This document shows positions 1 through 9,659 of a stretch of 64,000 nucleotides of DNA, one piece after another (the first letter of the stretch is position 1; every line of letters starts with the position of its first letter). Source of the DNA: Tetragonia tetragonoides (taxonomy: Eukaryota; Streptophyta; Magnoliopsida; Caryophyllales; Aizoaceae); the NCBI GenBank assembly GCA_038025085.1, contig CM076141.1, positions 21,771,001 to 21,835,000 on the forward strand. The letters run 5' to 3'. The notes below the pieces were generated by a model. That model worked only from the letters and a program-made list of their open reading frames with translations. It ran no database searches and was not told the DNA's origin. The position numbers were made by a program, and so were the translations under genes.

Positions 1-2100
1 GAAAACTAAAAACAGGATCGCTATGCCATGGGTCATAGTCGATCGGAAACCCACGAAGACCAAGAAAGCTTCGCAAGAAAACCAAGACTTCTTAATCGAC
101 TAGTGGGGAGGGGCTTTAACCTCTTCACACGCACCCTCATCTCTATTAGGGTAGCGGAAATATTCCACGGTTTGACGCTCGGCGATGGACAAGGTGTCCA
201 GATCCTCACGCTCCGAGCCGAATAACCCCTCACCTACATCCCCCAAATAGTCCTCCCTCCAGGGAGGACACTCTCCATCCCATCCCTGCTCACTATGCAG
301 AAACAAGAAACTCTCCTTCCACAATGTGACGTTGCTCAAAGACTGGCACATGGAGAAACCCTTCCTAGGGCTCAAGTACCAGGTCCGGGACTTGGTCGAT
401 AACACTCGGATATAAAGATGGCACAGAATGGCATCAGTCACCTCCATCTTGTGGACATGAGCCCCAACCGCCAAGCCTATTAGCGAGCTCTAAGAATTTG
501 CTTGGAGCTGAAAATAATGGATGTTCAAGAGACCCACTATCCTCTTGATCAGACGAGGAAGGGGAAACTTTAAACCCTCATCAAGAACCTTCGTTGGGAA
601 GGGAATGCAATGCGGCGGGGCGAGATGAAACACCTCCGTTTTACTAGGACGGACGAAAGACATCCCCGGGGGTAGACCGTAATGCCAAAGATTCGATGTA
701 CCCCATCGATTTGCCAGACCAGATTGACCGCTTTAGATGGATGGGAACTACATCAACTTTCTTTCCCGGTTTCGATCCCTCGTCCCCTAGATCCTCCTAT
801 ATAGGATCGTGGCCAGGCTCCATCCCCGTGCCCCCTTGGTCGACCTCCTCTGTTTCCGCCGGAGGATCTGAAGTCGGAGAGGCTTCTCTCTTCTTCTTCT
901 TCTTCTTCTTCTTCTTCTTCTTCTTCTTCTTCTTCTTCTTCTTCTTCTTCTTCTTCTTCTTCTTCTTCTTCTTCTTCTTCTTCTTCTCCTCCTCCTCCTC
1001 CTCCTCCTTCTCTTCCTCCGAAGAATGAAGAACGAGATCCTCTCCCTCCTCGGCTTGGGAATAGCCGTTTGTCCTGATCTCCCCTTCTTCCAAAGAGTCA
1101 CGAGAAGCTCCAGCCCCCCCCCCTATGATCCGATTCAACTGGCTCGGGTACACCACCAGGCGAGCCAGAGACGCTGGCCGTATGGTCCGTAGATCGGGCC
1201 AACCAATCAGGTGAAGAATCGGGCAAAATACCCGAAGCACTAGATTGGCCTGTCATTTTCTCCGAAGAACTTCTTTCTCTATACTCTCTAAAAAATAAAC
1301 AAATGAAAAAGGTCAAAATGGGCAGCAGGACTTCAGCGAAAATACAAGGAAAACTAGTCGAGGGATAAAAACATACTTCATGATCTGAGGGCAGAAAAGC
1401 CGATCTCCAATCTGCTCAAAGTCACTCATGGGAGAGGGGTAATCAAGACCCCCCTTACCCGAACGGCAGGTTTGTTTAAGACGAGCCCTGGACATCTCGT
1501 CTTTGTCTCCCTGCAGGGGAGAGACAGAGCGTAAGGGGTTGACCCCGTCTAAAACACGGATCTCTCCAAAAGTTACACTTATTTGAAAGACATTCAACAA
1601 ATCCTGTTTGAAGCCTCGCGGAATATCGGGGTCTGACAGAACGCTGGTATACCAAAACTCCTCCTGATTCTTGAACGGAGTGACCCAGTCCGGAAGAAGT
1701 AGTCCGTCCGGGCTCAACCACTCGAAATCCGGACGAAACTCGTAAAAGGGAAACGCGGGCAGAATCGGGGGAATTGGGTCATTCGAAGAATGAGGGCAAG
1801 ACTCCCCACACGACGGGCGAGGCCCCTGACTAGACAAACCCGACCGAAACTTTCAGGGAAAGACCCCCAAGCTCCTGGTCGAGACGCCTCAGGCGAGCCA
1901 TCAGACCCCGACGATACATTAATGGGCGAAGACATTGACATGAAAGTAAAACAAATAAGCACAGACAAGAAAAGTACCAAAAGAGAGACGTTATACCTTG
2001 TGGAAGGTGGAAGACGACTCTACAATGACGAACCAACTGAAGGCTCGTGAGATTTTTGAAGACTCACTTTCTCTCTCTAAAAATTCAAATGGCAGAAATG
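1..2100 (-). pseudogene. Spliced TE-encoded gene remnant, gypsy-type Transposase_28-like
   Basis: Minus-strand coding remnant running off the left edge. An upstream exon (about 1837-1370) encodes a P/W-rich segment containing FEWLSPDGLLLPDW. It ends at a GTATGT donor, and a pyrimidine-rich TTTATTTTTTAG acceptor lies near 1281. The downstream exon starts near MTGQSSASG (about 1256). It passes through an acidic/lysine low-complexity tract coded by a triplet repeat, then a conserved block (about 700-1) with FPLPRLIKRIVGLLNIHYF and LYIRVL..SRTWYLSPRKGF. That block resembles the N-terminal region annotated as 'putative gypsy-type transposon' (Transposase_28) in plants. A run of Cs near 1116-1124 and in-frame stops break the frame. 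A minus-strand TATA (CTATAAATAG, near 2127-2136) lies upstream. By analogy with B and C it may be an antisense gene of a plus-oriented retroelement. Family assignment is from memory of the motif and is tentative. Confidence 0.45.
889..1008. repeat. (TTC)n followed by (TCC)n microsatellite
   Basis: About 33 TTC units run from about 889 to 986, followed by about seven TCC units. On the minus strand this lies inside the coding remnant and would encode Lys, Arg or Glu runs depending on frame. Long open frames here on either strand are products of the triplet repeat. Confidence 0.95.
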
Positions 2101-2298
2101 AAGAGAGGAAAGGGAGGTTAGCTCTGACTATTTATAGACAAAGAAACCTAGAAAAACACGGCATCCGCATGGCTGATAGGTGGACGGCCCAACTGCGTCC
2201 ACCGACTACTCATCCGATCCCGACAAAGGGGCCCTTCCAAGAGAGAAATGGACCCGAAACAGAAGCCCAATGAATGAATGTCCCGTCAAAGGACCAAC

Positions 2299-2349
2299 CA
2301 CATCTCAGCAGGACTCGACGAAAAGTGACCTTGCTCCTACTGAGATGTG
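2299..2349. repeat. Perfect 10-bp inverted repeat, 31-bp loop
   Basis: CACATCTCAG at 2299-2308 is the exact reverse complement of 2340-2349. It lies at the left edge of the LTR-like block. No function is apparent. Confidence 0.6.
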
Positions 2350-2443
2350 AGGGCAAAATGATATAACCAAAATACTAAGGGTCGATCAATCGAACCCCGT
2401 CCTAGATACGCCAGAAGGATCTCGACCCTAAGCAGAGTCAAAG

Positions 2444-3024
2444 TGATGTGAAATAAGTAACAAAACGGAAATTAACCTTTGATAGTATCACACAAAGGGA
2501 TCTTGTTCAAGAATCACTCAAGAACAACTCACGAATCACTCGTAAGGGTTTCAACCTGAATCACTCAGTTTGAGGGGTAAATACTCACGTATTCAATAAT
2601 TAATCATCAAAGCACGAGTTTACAATAGCAAAGCTCTCCCCTATTTATAGACAAAGAAATCTAAAGCTATTCGGAATCCTAATCCTAGTCCAAATAGGAA
2701 ACTAACTACGAAACTGACTACAATTGTGAAACGAGCTAATTAACAGCTTTTCTAATACCTAATGGACTCCTAATGCTACTAATAATCAGAATACTACTTT
2801 CCTAAATATATTCTAACTAATTAAGGAAATAGGCAAACGAAATCAAACTCAAACAGCTAATTACTTGGCGCCCAAGGCTCAAAACCGCTGGAACAGTTTT
2901 GCTATGTAACTTCAATTGCCTTTTCAACTCCTTTACGTTCTGAATATGGGAAAACTCAAGAATATATGTTCTCTTGCTAGTTCCTTGGTTGTTCTGTTTA
3001 CTTTGCACACTTGCTCCCGCATCA
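2444..3024 (-). repeat. Inverted LTR copy with internal 249-bp deletion
   Basis: Reverse complement of the 830-bp LTR: TGATGTGAAATAAG at the left edge is the complement of the LTR's CACATCA end, and GCATCA at 3019-3024 is the complement of its TGATGC start. It is 581 bp long. The missing 249 bp correspond exactly to 5418-5666 of the 3' LTR, with TTG at both deletion edges. Confidence 0.9.
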
Positions 3025-3035
3025 ATAATGCTCAT

Positions 3036-3846
3036 CAAAGTAAACAGAACAACCAAGGAACTAGCAAGAGAACATATATTCTTGTTTACATCGAGTTCCT
3101 TTGGTGGTTATGCATTAAATTGACTCCTATAAAGATAATTACATGGAGTTTCCACAAAAGGTCGGGATTAAAGCTCTTATTATATGATCACATTCGTTAT
3201 CAGGATTCCCGTAATTTTGACAGATTCTACACTGGTTCGTATTTTAATCATAACTCACTCATACGACATGGGATGGTGGTGATTCAAAGTTCTATAGAAA
3301 GCTGGAAAAGACATATAAAACTCCTATGCTTTGAGTTTTCCCATATTCAGAACGTAAAGGAGTTGAAAAGGCAATTGAAGTTACATAGTAAAATTGTTCC
3401 AGCGGTTTTGAGCCTTGGGCGCCAAGTAATTAGCTGTTTGAGTTTGATTTCGTTTTCCTATTTCCTTAATTAATTAGAATATGTTTAAGAAAGTAGTATT
3501 CTGATTATTAGTAGCATTAGGAGTCCATTAGGTATTAGAAAAGCTGTTAATTAGCTCGTTTTACAATTGTAGTCAGTTTCGTAGTTAGTTTCCTATTTGG
3601 ACTAAGATTAGGATTCCGAATAGCTTTAGATTTCTTTGTCTATAAATATGGGAGAGCTTTTCTATTGTAAACTCGTGCTTTGATGATTAATTATTGAATA
3701 CGTGAGTATTTACCCCTCAAACTGAGTGATTCAGGTTGAAACCCTTACGAGTGATTCGTGAGTTGTTCTTGAGTGATTCTTGAACAAGATCCCTTTGTGT
3801 GATACTATCAAAGGCTAATTTCCGTTTTGTTACTTATTTCACATCA
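3036..3846 (+). repeat. 5' LTR (first 19 bp missing)
   Basis: Matches 5369-6179 without indels. The first 19 bases of the LTR (TGATGCGGGAACAAGTGTG) are replaced by the filler ATAATGCTCAT. It carries a TATA-like TATAAATATGGGAG near 3640 and ends CACATCA just before the primer site. Confidence 0.93.
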
Positions 3847-3848
3847 AC

Positions 3849-3861
3849 TTGGTATCAGAGC
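3849..3861 (+). promoter_or_regulatory. Primer-binding site, initiator-tRNA-Met type
   Basis: TTGGTATCAGAGC lies 2 bases after the LTR end. TGGTATCAGAGC is the classic plant retrotransposon PBS complementary to the 3' end of initiator tRNA-Met. It is a primer site, not a tRNA gene. Confidence 0.92.
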
Positions 3862-3871
3862 TAAAGGTTTG

Positions 3872-5349
3872 AGCTTTCTTATGTTTAAACAACACGGTCC
3901 TGAGCAAAAACACGACACCATAGCGAGCTTTCGAGAAAGATTCTTGCAAGATCCGCCCTTTGTTCATGAAGACAGCCAAGAAACCCCCAAGAAACCAACA
4001 ACCGAAGCTATGGGTGAGCCCAACAAACTAGCAAAGTTGTTAACAGCCATGGAGGATCTTAGGTCATCTTCCAAAACTCAAGAAGATCGGATGGCAGAGC
4101 GGATGGCTGCTATGCAAAGAAGAAACCAAGAAGATAGGGAAAACATGGAGACAAGGATGCGCAGAATTCATGGGAGAAACCACAATCGTGACCTTGACTT
4201 CGATGAGGAGTTTGAAGACACAAATGGGACTAGAACCAATGATGCTCCTAAACCATGACACCCCTATGATGATGATAGGAACTTGAAAGTCGAACTCCCT
4301 GAATATGACGGTTCTTACGATCCAGAGGCCTTTCTTGATTGGCTTAGAACTATGGAGAGAGTGTTTGAATACAAGGAGTATGATGAGCGTCGAAGATGCA
4401 AGTTAGCCACGCATAAACTCACCAAGTATTCTTCTTTTTAGTATGAAAAACTAAAGGCTCGACGCAAGAAGGACGGGAAAGCAAAGATTGAGACTTGGGA
4501 CAAAATCAAGAAACATTTAAAGAACCGATTTTTGCCTAAAGAGTTTGAGCAAGCACAGTTCTTGAAACTCACGTCCTTAAGCCAAGAAACCTCAAGTGTA
4601 CAAGACTACCTCCAAAAGTTTGAAAACGCGCACATGATGTGTGATCTCGTGGAGAGGGAAGAGTTAAAGATTGCAAGATTCATCAAAGGACTAAACTCAA
4701 CTCTAAGGCGCAAGGTGGAGCTTGTTCCTTACATATCCTTTGAGTATGTTTGCAAGATAGCTCTCAAGATTGAGAGGCAAGAGAAGGAGCAACAACTAGT
4801 GCACCTACGAGCACAACAAGCATACCAACAAGCGCGTCAACATCGAAATCATAAGTTGGACTACATGAAAGGATGCATAATAAATGATCAACCCATCAAT
4901 GAAGATAGGCTCTTTGTTGTGGATACATTCAAAGGAAAACCAGATCTTGATGATTACTTTAAAGATATTGTTCCTATTGAAGATTCACAAGAAAAGACCA
5001 ACAACATTGACCCCCTTATTGTTGTTCAAGTTAATAATTCAAGACTACCAACTGTGGTTGATGAGTTTATCAAAGAAATATTCATTGAACCAGAAAATAT
5101 TGTTGATTTTCTTGAAGACCTTGATTATATTGATGACATGCAAGAGGAATCCGAGATGGAGTTGGAACTTCTTGAATCTAGCTTTGATCAAGAACAAGAA
5201 AGAGATGTCCATCAAGAAGACAGCAGCAAGGCTGTTAACCTTGTGGGTTCATTGGAAATTTGTAAGGAAAATTTGATGAATATACAAGTTTGGGAGAAGA
5301 TTACTATATACGAAGAATTGAGGACAATTCTTTTTGAAGAAAGGGAGAT
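3872..5349 (+). pseudogene. gag: Ty3/gypsy gag (capsid) with acidic C-terminal tail, no pol
   Basis: Encodes the structural Gag protein that forms virus-like particles. The first part (to the TGA at 4256-4258) holds a charged region with a DRMAERMAAMQRRNQED coiled-coil-like stretch. After the stop, the same reading frame continues with VELPEYDGSYDPEAFLDWL and a second stop (TAG at 4440-4442). A long open stretch from 4532 then carries RFLPKEFEQAQFLKLTSL..QDYLQKFE and LVEREELKIARFIKGLNSTL, typical of Retrotrans_gag. No zinc knuckle, protease or RT follows. Instead there is a Glu/Asp-rich tail (about 4870-5340), and the frame stays open into the 3' LTR to 5806. GAAGAAAGGGAGA just before 5350 is the polypurine tract. 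Two stops make it a pseudogene unless read through. Confidence 0.88.
5337..5349 (+). promoter_or_regulatory. Polypurine tract
   Basis: GAAGAAAGGGAGA directly precedes the TG of the 3' LTR, as expected for the plus-strand primer. Confidence 0.75.
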
Positions 5350-6179
5350 TGATGCGGGAACAAGTGTGCAAAGTAAACAGAACAATCAAGGAACTAGCAA
5401 GAGAACATATATTCTTGTTTACATCGAGTTCCTTTGGTGGTTATGCATTAAATTGACTCCTATAAAGATAATTACATGGAGTTTCCACACAAGGTCGGGA
5501 TTAAAGCTCTTATTATATGATCACATTCGTTATCAGGATTCCCGTAATTTTGACAGCTTCTACACTGGTTCGTATTTTAATCATAACTCACTCATACGAC
5601 ATGGGATCGTGGTGATTCAAAGTTTTGTAGAAAGCTGGAAACGACATCTAAAACTCCCATGCTTTGAGTTTTCCCATATTCAGAACGTGAAGGAGTTGAA
5701 AAGGCAATTGAAGTTACATAGCAAAACTGTTCCAGCGGTTTTGAGCCTTGGGCGCCAAGTAATTAGCTGTTTGAGTTTGATTTCGTTTTCCTATTTCCTT
5801 AATTAGTTAGAATATGTTTAGGAAAGTAGTATTCTGATTATTAGTAGCATTAGGAGTCCATTACGTATTAGGAAAGCTGTTAATTAGCTCGTTTTACAAT
5901 TGTAGTCAGTTTCGTAGTTAGTTTCCTATTTGGACTAGGATTAGGATTCCGAATAGCTTTAGATTTCTTTGTCTATAAATAGGGGAGAGCTTTGCTATTG
6001 TAAACTCGTGCTTGGATGATTAATTAATGAATACGTGAGTATTTACCCCTCAAACTGAGTGATTCAGGTTGAAACCCTTACGAGTGATTCGTGAGTTGTT
6101 CTTGAGTGATTCTTGAACAAGATCCCTTTGTGTGATACTATCAAAGGTTAATTTCCGTTTTGTTACTTATTTCACATCA
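5350..6179 (+). repeat. 3' LTR, full length (830 bp)
   Basis: Starts TGATGCGGGAAC and ends TTTCACATCA. TATA-like TATAAATAGGGGAG lies near 5971. It is followed by the target duplication CAAAG. Confidence 0.95.
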
Positions 6180-7040
6180 CAAAGCCATCGTCAATCCGGA
6201 AACAGCAGCTCCCTACCCCTAAGGGCGGCCTTAGATCAAGGATTTCCTCAACCAGTACTCAACACCCCCGTTAGACCCGAGAAGATCTACATCGACCAAA
6301 AGTCATGCACTAACCAGAAGACCAACATTATGTTCCTACCCAACTATGAAGGGTCGACTCATTCAAGAATCGACCCTAAAGTTTGCTATGAGCCCATTTA
6401 TGACATCGGCATGTGTACTGAACGAATATTCTAGGAGAGATTCGAGCAAATGCCTTGGCGCCTACTCTTTCCAAGCCCCAAGGACAGTAGTGACGACATC
6501 AATTGTACTACCCCTGACGTGGAGTCTCCCCAGAGGGTCGTACTAAAACTCACGTGACCACCCCCTCTAAGCCGACTTAGAGAGGGACGTACGTACAAGG
6601 CTACGTGTCCACTGTTCATTCGACAAGGCTAGCCGACTTTGGCCCTATAAATACCTGCACGGAAATCAAGGCAAAGGTAAGTCATTTTCATTGAGAGAAC
6701 ATTCATGTTGATTGAGGCAATAGAGAGAGAATCCCCTGACATTTCGCTCTGACATTGCGGCCTTCAAGCGTGATCCTCATATCCAGTCACTCAATTAACT
6801 CACACGCCCCTGAGTCGACCACACATACTTTTTCCTAAAAAGTACCTCACGTACAACTCCTTATTTTCTAACTCTACCATCGGAAGGGTCTTCTCAGGTC
6901 GACCCCCCGAGGTAGCTTACCTTTGTTCACCTTGTGCAGGGAATACTCGGTCAACTCAAGAGGCGGACGACATCCCAGACTCCCGCATCAAGACCTGAGC
7001 ATCTTCCCAGTGTTCGATCCCCTCAAAATCGGGCGAAACA

Positions 7041-7760
7041 CTTAGGGGTTACAAGCAATCTATAAGGGGAGCCCTACGTACCCTAAAAGGTCGTAAAGAG
7101 GGTCGAGGACTATCTTGGAGTAGACCACTCCCTATTCGAACCCACTCCTCCACCCCTAACGCTTCTTGGTTAAAGGTGGACAATTATCAACAATGACAGT
7201 TATTTTCGTATTCTCAACAGAAAGCCACACAGACAAGCATAGATTAGAACTTTCAAAGAGCATGGTTAGGGTGAAATCTGAAACATACTTCATTCGATCA
7301 GAGTAATATATACATTCGATTTAAAGCACAAAAAACAAAAGATAAAGCAATTATACCTGAAAAGAAGGCGCCATTGCTGAGTGACTTGGTTACACTTGCT
7401 TGAAGAGCCTACTGATAATCTACTCTTAGGATAAACTAACACTACTCTAATGTATAATTTGTGACGTTTTGTCAATATGAGCTCTACTGCCTTGTTCTTT
7501 TGTTTCTTCTTATATTTATAGGGGCCTGAGATAACTGTCCATGATCTTGCAGTTCTTCTTCTTGTCCACTTCCTTCATGCTAGTGTCCATTTTATTTCGT
7601 GTGTCACAACTACCTCCCTAATACACATATAAACCTTTCGAGTTTATTTTGTATTATTGTACCGTTGACGTTGCGTTTCCTACGCTTTGATGGTATACCC
7701 GTCTTTGCCAGTGTCCCTTCATTGGTTCTGGGTAGTCGTGCTTTTCAATTAAATGATGAC
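7041..7760. other. Non-coding stretch, no recognisable gene
   Basis: Only short open frames. The right part lies upstream of the PMD gene TATA box and contains a minus-strand TATA-like TATAAATATAAG near 7509-7520. It could be a degraded 3' LTR/UTR of the minus-strand element E, but I see no similarity to E's right LTR. Confidence 0.4.
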
Positions 7761-7768
7761 CGCGACCA

Positions 7769-7777
7769 TTATAAATA
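7769..7777 (+). promoter_or_regulatory. TATA box of PMD-like gene 1
   Basis: ATTATAAATATCCC lies about 115 bp upstream of the ATG at 7886, with a pyrimidine-rich leader (TTTCTCTCTCTTC) between. It supports independent transcription opposite to gag-pol of element E. Confidence 0.6.
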
Positions 7778-9659
7778 TCCCTTCTAACTCCAATGTTTCT
7801 CATCGCTTTCTCTCTCTTCAAATTGCGCCCTAAATTCCCAATTTTCTTCTCTCTTTTTCCTGTTCTTTCACTTAATTTCAAAAAAATGGCTACTCATCCT
7901 CTCTTTCTCGATTTAGTTAGCTTCCTTTAATATGGCCCTTGATACTCAACATCTTTTTAAGCTGATCGAGATACATTCTAATTCGTACTGGCCCAATTGT
8001 TTTATCCTTCGGTCTTTGTCTTACAACGCCCATGACGGAGAACCCTTTCGAGGTAAGCTCCTAAAGTTTTTTTCATTGGGTCCTTGCTTTGATCCTACTT
8101 CAATTCTAGGTATTTCACAAAGTTACTTCTCACCACTCTTCTCTTCTATTTCCATGGTCGTAGTTTACCATTAATTCTATCTTCCCGTGTTTTTTGTTCT
8201 AACTTTCCTACTCGAGATAGACCTGTTCATGGGTGGATGAGTTTTCTTAATGACCGCCGCAGACGTTGGTTTAATCGTCTCCAAGCCTTTCACTCTCGTT
8301 GTGACGGTAATATTTCTACCGCCCTTTGGCTTGCTTGGCACCCTGCTATCAATTGCTTCGTTACTGAAAAAGGAATTCAAACTGTTGAAGACATGCTTAT
8401 TTGACCAGCCTCTACCCTGATGAGCTTCCTCAAGCGTTCCCAGGTTATTTCTTTTGCAACTCATCCTTCGTTAATGATGAGTATTTCGAGCCTGCTTATG
8501 CCCTTTTAAAATCTTTTTCTACATCTACGTCTGCTCGAACTGTCTCATATTCGAATCTGTTGACTCACTTTTTGTATCTTTCCCCCACCATTCCTTTGTC
8601 TAATGCTGAGGTAGTCTTGTTTCTGAATTATGTGTTCCATCGATTATTTATGAGCTATAGTTTTTCGATCGAGAATTCTTTCCTTTATTTGGCTGCTAAT
8701 GTAGCCTCGATGGGAGGTCCAATTCTACTAGCTCCTTTTTTACTTTCTCAATTTTATAGGGGTATGTCGAATTTAACTCGAGATCTTATCCCTGAGGGTC
8801 CCTAGGTTCAACAATCATGTCCTTTTTTGCTTCTTCAGGCCTGGGGTTTTCTATATTACCTTTCTCGAATGAACATATCCTCCATTGAAACACATAATCT
8901 TTCTTATCAGAAAGAACTAGCTGCTCGTGAGGGGGATTTTCATTCCTATCATCTTTCCCCTTTCGCTGAGTGGTCTTCTATGGCTGAATCATGTTTCAAC
9001 CTGCTTCAACCTTCTCGAGTTGAGAATCTCCCCTTAGTACTCTTCGAAATCTCAGTTTAACTTGTATCTTCATCATTGCTTAGGGATTGCTGGCTTTAGT
9101 GTGGAGAATACTCGAATGGTACATCCTTGGTGGCTTCAAGAGCTTAACCCTTTTTTCATGACCTCCTCTCTCCAACCTTACTGGAGATCCGTTCTTGTCA
9201 GTAGGGATCTCTTATATTTCGAGATTCCTTGGCTGAGTACTGAGGTATACAATCCTCAATTAGTCGCTCGTCAATTTGGTATTTGTCAGGCTTTCGCCGC
9301 CCCCTTAATTGAGACTTTGAACCGTCCACTACAAGAAAACTTGTTATTAGCAACGACAAAAGTCGTTGCCAAAAACACAATGTCGTTGCGAAAAATATTT
9401 TTTGCAAAGACTTTTGTCGTTGCAGGGTCGTTGCGGGTATGGGCGTTACAAAATAAAAATGCAACGACTTCTGTCATTGCAAAAAACACATTTTCTGCAA
9501 CGACCTCGCCATACGTGTTAGTAATCATATGTTGAGTTAACATGTTTTGCAACAACTTATGCCGTTGCAAAAGATATACCTCTTTTTATTGCAACGCTAA
9601 ATGTCGTTGCAATATAGATATTTTTTGTAAAAAAAAAATTAAAAAAAATTAGGCGCACA

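Larger units (their letters stand above)
2444..6179 (+). mobile_element. Composite gag-only LTR retrotransposon (TR-GAG-like) with an extra inverted LTR
   Basis: Order: inverted LTR (2444-3024), 11-bp filler, 5' LTR lacking its first 19 bp (3036-3846), PBS, gag and an acidic tail, then 3' LTR (5350-6179). The whole unit is flanked by the direct repeat CAAAG (2439-2443 and 6180-6184), so it went in as one piece. Both outer termini are the same LTR end (...CACATCA); a normal element would have a U3 start on the left. The internal region is only about 1.5 kb and carries Ty3/gypsy gag with no protease, RT or integrase. That matches the described TR-GAG class of non-autonomous elements. The 5' and 3' LTRs align over 811 bp with about two dozen substitutions by eye and no indels. 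Confidence 0.9.
2350..7040 (+). mobile_element. LTR-like remnant split by the composite gag-only element
   Basis: Sequence on both sides of 2439-6184 reads as one old plus-oriented LTR-like block. It has repeated GGGTCGA..TCGACCCTAA motifs (about 2380-2430 and 6353-6384), a promoter-like CCTATAAATACC at about 6645-6656, and a terminus-like GGGCGAAACA at 7031-7040. I could not find matching 5-bp target duplications, so the ends are approximate and solo-LTR status is unproven. Confidence 0.35.

Noticed and set aside
696..1028. Plus-strand open frame with a long Phe/Ser run
   Set aside because: Produced by the TTC/TCC repeat; the neighbouring conserved motifs are on the minus strand.
3849..3861. 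tRNA-like TTGGTATCAGAGC
   Set aside because: It is the retrotransposon primer-binding site; no cloverleaf around it.
4884..5276. Open frame overlapping gag in another phase
   Set aside because: Shadow of the gag tail; Leu/Ile/Lys-rich with no family motif.
5418..5666. 249-bp segment as a possible intron retained in two LTRs and spliced in the inverted one
   Set aside because: Edges are not GT-AG in any of the registers allowed by the TTG overlap; a microhomology deletion fits better.
2346..7040. Solo LTR with defined ends
   Set aside because: Tested 5-bp flanks (TGAGA versus CTTAG) do not match and the ends are uncertain, so only an LTR-like remnant is called.
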